DNA from: Impatiens glandulifera | Taxonomy: Eukaryota > Streptophyta > Magnoliopsida > Ericales > Balsaminaceae | DNA length: 64,000 nucleotides | Assembly: GCF_907164915.1 (NCBI RefSeq) | Contig: NC_061863.1 | Location: 42,567,382 to 42,631,381, forward strand | Direction of reading: 5' to 3' | Shown here: one piece after another, positions 63,481 to 64,000 of the stretch | How positions within the stretch are numbered: position 1 is the first letter of the stretch | How the letters are laid out: every line of letters begins with the position of its first letter | The notes under the pieces: generated by a model | Databases searched by the model: none | Told to the model about the DNA's origin: nothing | What the model saw: only the letters and a program-made list of their open reading frames with translations | Made by a program: the position numbers and the translations under genes

Positions 63481-64000
63481 CTTGATCTACACAACAGATT
63501 GGAAAACCTAAATATCCAATCTGATGATGAAGATGAGGTTCCGGTTTTTAGAAGGTTTGTCTATGATCAAACGACTAATGTTGAAACTCAGTCTGATCAA
63601 GCTGCTTCACAGCATGATGTTGACACCTTAGTGTCCACTAAGGAAATTAGTTTCCTTGACTCTGATCAGCTTATCGATCTGTCTAACCTTGATCAGATAA
63701 CGGATCATTTGGAATACATTACCGGACCGAATCTTAAAAAGAACATAAATCATCCTCTTGAGCTTATTATAGGTAACCCGTCATCACCTATCCGAACTAG
63801 ACAACAACTTTTGGAAGAATATGAAAACTCTGCTTTCATATCACAAATTGAGCAGGAAAAGGTAGATGAAGCATTGTTAGATCTTGATTGGATCTTAGCA
63901 ATGCAAGTGGAATTGAACAAGTTTGAGAGAAATAAAGTATGGCATCTAGTTCCAAGACCAAAAGGTCAATCGGTCATAGGAACAAGATGGGTGTTTAGAA
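63481..64000 (+). pseudogene. Copia-C integrase-RT linker and RT start, cut by window end
   Basis: Open in one frame to the last base: LDLHNRLENLNIQSDDEDEV, an acidic linker, NHPLELIIGNPSSPIRTRQQ, ENSAFISQIEQEKVDEALLD, LDWILAMQVELNKFERNKVW, then RPKGQSVIGTRWVFR, the first RT residues. This stretch has no stop, unlike the equivalent part of the Copia-A copies. RT catalytic motifs would lie beyond the window. Confidence 0.85.

Larger units (their letters stand above)
59022..64000 (+). mobile_element. Second Copia-C, 5' part, running off the window
   Basis: 5' LTR, primer site, gag, protease, integrase and the start of RT on the + strand. LTR ends and protein order match the element at 24342-37509, though sequence divergence is substantial. 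Multiple stops and a changed protease active site show it is inactive. The rest of pol, any accessory genes and the 3' LTR would lie beyond 64000. Confidence 0.88.

Overview
This window is nuclear repeat-rich DNA of a flowering plant, probably a eudicot. I recognise no host gene, tRNA or rRNA. Nearly all of it is LTR retrotransposon: Ty1/copia elements of a Sirevirus-like type (initiator-Met tRNA primer sites, LTRs of 1.2-1.8 kb, accessory genes after pol) and two kinds of Ty3/gypsy, one a chromovirus and one Tat/Ogre-like. Every polyprotein is broken by stops, frameshifts or deletions. I use the working names Copia-A, -B and -C for three LTR families and LTR-D for one short solo LTR.

Layout. 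(1) 1-13397 is the first copy of a tandem segmental duplication. It holds an LTR-A fragment (+), a 2.5-kb AT-rich block, a 3'-truncated Copia-A (-), a 104-bp satellite interrupted by a solo LTR-B and a solo LTR-D, and the 3' end of a Tat-like gypsy element. (2) 13398-42957 is the second copy in the same order. It is enlarged by a truncated chromovirus (20493-23816) and a nearly complete 13.2-kb Copia-C (24342-37509), both nested in its LTR-A. (3) 42958-50820 is a Copia-A on the + strand with its pol and one accessory gene. (4) 50821-54362 is a truncated Copia-B (-). (5) 54363-59021 is the remains of an Ogre-like gypsy (-) with satellite, gag and ORF1. (6) 59022-64000 is the 5' part of a second Copia-C (+), running off the window.

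Two features stand out. First, the U3 parts of LTR-A and LTR-B consist of long arrays of short palindromes. The core is always GTTAGAC, about 5-6 bases, GTCTAAC; the period is 26 bp (also 52 and 78 bp) in LTR-A and 28-29 bp in LTR-B. Most units carry an ACGT-core bZIP-type hexamer (GACGTG/CACGTC). Second, Copia-C has a set of paralogous accessory genes between pol and the 3' LTR. These are a 32-codon remnant, a ~250-codon gene and a ~950-codon gene, each preceded by its own TATA box about 75-110 bp before the ATG. Copia-A carries one homologue with the same arrangement. The elements therefore look able to make separate accessory transcripts as well as the LTR-driven gag-pol RNA, although all copies here are now degraded.

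Family assignments rest on protein motifs read by eye. No alignment or database search was run.
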